The translations under genes and the position numbers were made by a program. A stretch of DNA of 64,000 nt from Brevinematales bacterium (GTDB lineage: Bacteria > Spirochaetota > Brevinematia > DTOW01), in NCBI GenBank assembly GCA_026415355.1, contig JAOAHF010000002.1, forward strand, positions 62,001 through 126,000, in the 5' to 3' direction. Positions 63,106 through 64,000 of this stretch are shown here, piece after piece; position 1 is the stretch's first letter; every line of letters starts with the position of its first letter. Under the pieces are notes generated by a model, which was not told the origin of the DNA, searched no databases, and was given only the letters and a program-made list of their open reading frames with translations.

Positions 63106-64000
63106 ATGAAAAGATTTACTTTAGCATTTATCTTTATAATGTTTCTATGGAATACTTTTGGGAATAATATCACAATAAATAATCTATACGACGCTATAAA
63201 AATAGGATTAGACAATAACAAAGAGATAAAGACAAAACTTCATGATGTCATGTCTGCTAATACCTCTATTAAATCATCACTTGCAGATCTGATACTACCT
63301 AGCATCAATGCTAACTTTAGATTTACAACACTAGACCCAACAACACTTGAGAGATCCGTTAGCAAAGCAGTTACCCGATTTAACGTAGTTACTAACGTAT
63401 CTGGTATATTAACAAATTTAGTTCTTGTACCTGAAGAAAAAACTATTACAAATGCTTTTTGGGATAACTACTCTGCCGGTGCTACAATATCATACAGGGT
63501 ACCATATCTCATACCTCTAGGACTTGATCTAGGATATAACAGCTATATTTTACAAATCAAAAACAAAGAACTATCCGAACTACAGTATCAAAAGGCTCTA
63601 AATGACTACGTATATAATATAACCATTGCTTATTACAATTACTTATTTGCTAAAGAATTCGCCAAAATATCAGTAGAAACTGATAGGAGACTCGAAGAAA
63701 ATGTAAGGGTAGCAGAAGCAAACTTCAGAGCAGGTATATTTTCAGATCTAGAACTTATAAGAGCAAGAGTACAGCTTGTCAACAACAAACCTAACGTATT
63801 CTCCGCAAGCAACAATTTAAGAATACAAAAAATGAACCTAATTACATTATTAGGACTAGATGTATCAAAAGTTGATGAAATTGAAATCAAAGGAGATATC
63901 GAAGATATAAAAAAGGTATTTTCTAACTACAACATTGATTTTGACAAAGAAAAGAGTAAACTTATCGATAACAACATCGATCTAAAGATATTAAGGAAAA
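63106..64000 (+). CDS. TolC-family outer-membrane efflux protein (3'-truncated by window edge)
   Basis: The first 298 residues are present; the gene runs off the window. A signal peptide (MKRFTLAFIFIMFLWNTFG) is followed by ITINNLYDAIKIGLDNNKEI, a typical TolC start, and long amphipathic helices with AEANFRAGIFSDLELIRARVQLV, the family's repeated helix motif near residue 210. TolC trimers form the outer-membrane exit duct of tripartite pumps; periplasmic adaptor and RND genes probably follow. AAAGGAGG precedes ATG 63106. Confidence 0.9.
   Translation, partial: MKRFTLAFIFIMFLWNTFGNNITINNLYDAIKIGLDNNKEIKTKLHDVMSANTSIKSSLADLILPSINANFRFTTLDPTTLERSVSKAVTRFNVVTNVSGILTNLVLVPEEKTITNAFWDNYSAGATISYRVPYLIPLGLDLGYNSYILQIKNKELSELQYQKALNDYVYNITIAYYNYLFAKEFAKISVETDRRLEENVRVAEANFRAGIFSDLELIRARVQLVNNKPNVFSASNNLRIQKMNLITLLGLDVSKVDEIEIKGDIEDIKKVFSNYNIDFDKEKSKLIDNNIDLKILRK

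Noticed and set aside
1-64000. CRISPR arrays, insertion sequences and prophage genes
   Set aside because: No regularly spaced direct repeats, transposase or integrase motifs, or phage structural genes were seen on either strand.

Overview
The window is an AT-rich bacterial chromosome segment with densely packed genes on both strands, three tRNAs and no recognisable insertion sequence, prophage or CRISPR array. The gene set points to a double-membraned, probably motile bacterium. It has many signal peptides and small beta-barrel or lipoprotein genes, an RND exporter, a TolC-like channel, a FlgM-like anti-sigma factor, and a large OmpA protein whose N-terminus and FlgD/Ig-like repeats resemble spirochaetal proteins. 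My best guess is an uncultivated lineage of Spirochaetota. This is inference from family resemblance; no 16S rRNA or similar marker is present.

Layout. 0-1.5 kb: the end of an unknown gene and an ankyrin-repeat protein, G-rich on the + strand. 1.6-7.7 kb: a GGDEF-PilZ protein, a MoxR ATPase, the hypCDEA [NiFe]-hydrogenase maturation operon (- strand) and a small outer-envelope protein. 7.8-13.2 kb: two tRNA-led - strand operons, tRNA-Thr-rpmG-aminotransferase and tRNA-Arg-rplW-rplB-DnaE-like protein. 13.3-16 kb: dapB, fabI, fmt. 16-21.5 kb: an outer-membrane protein, a TetR-controlled RND exporter and a UPF0016 cation exporter. 22-37 kb: a CPBP protease, a LysM-like membrane protein, an ApbE-like protein, several envelope proteins, a GlmU-like protein, a large coiled-coil membrane protein, cysK and a polysaccharide deacetylase fusion. 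37.4-45 kb: the OmpA/FlgD-repeat protein and an aa3-type cytochrome oxidase operon (COX3-SCO-COX2-COX1-DUF2231). 45-54 kb: purL, a four-domain CoA-disulfide reductase/rhodanese/TusA/DsrE fusion, folC and a DUF255 thioredoxin protein. 54-64 kb: tRNA-Lys, an unknown cytosolic protein, an SDR, yebC-rpmH, a FlgM-like protein, rtcB, two secreted or outer-membrane proteins, and a TetR-TolC efflux operon cut by the window end.

How genes work together. The cox operon implies aerobic or microaerobic respiration, and the hyp operon implies a [NiFe] hydrogenase encoded elsewhere. Two TetR genes each sit beside an efflux component and carry an inverted-repeat operator at their own promoter. Ribosomal genes are scattered: rplW-rplB lies outside an S10 operon, rpmH is away from rnpA, and rpmG is away from secE-nusG.

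Two global features stand out. First, many genes without a Shine-Dalgarno sequence have a -10 box only 6-9 nt before the ATG, which indicates leaderless mRNAs; other genes have a strong AGGAGG. Second, strand composition changes sign at about 1.5 kb in the direction expected of a replication terminus. The most unusual single gene is an 814-residue DnaE-family protein that has lost its PHP metal ligands and most of its polymerase catalytic signature.
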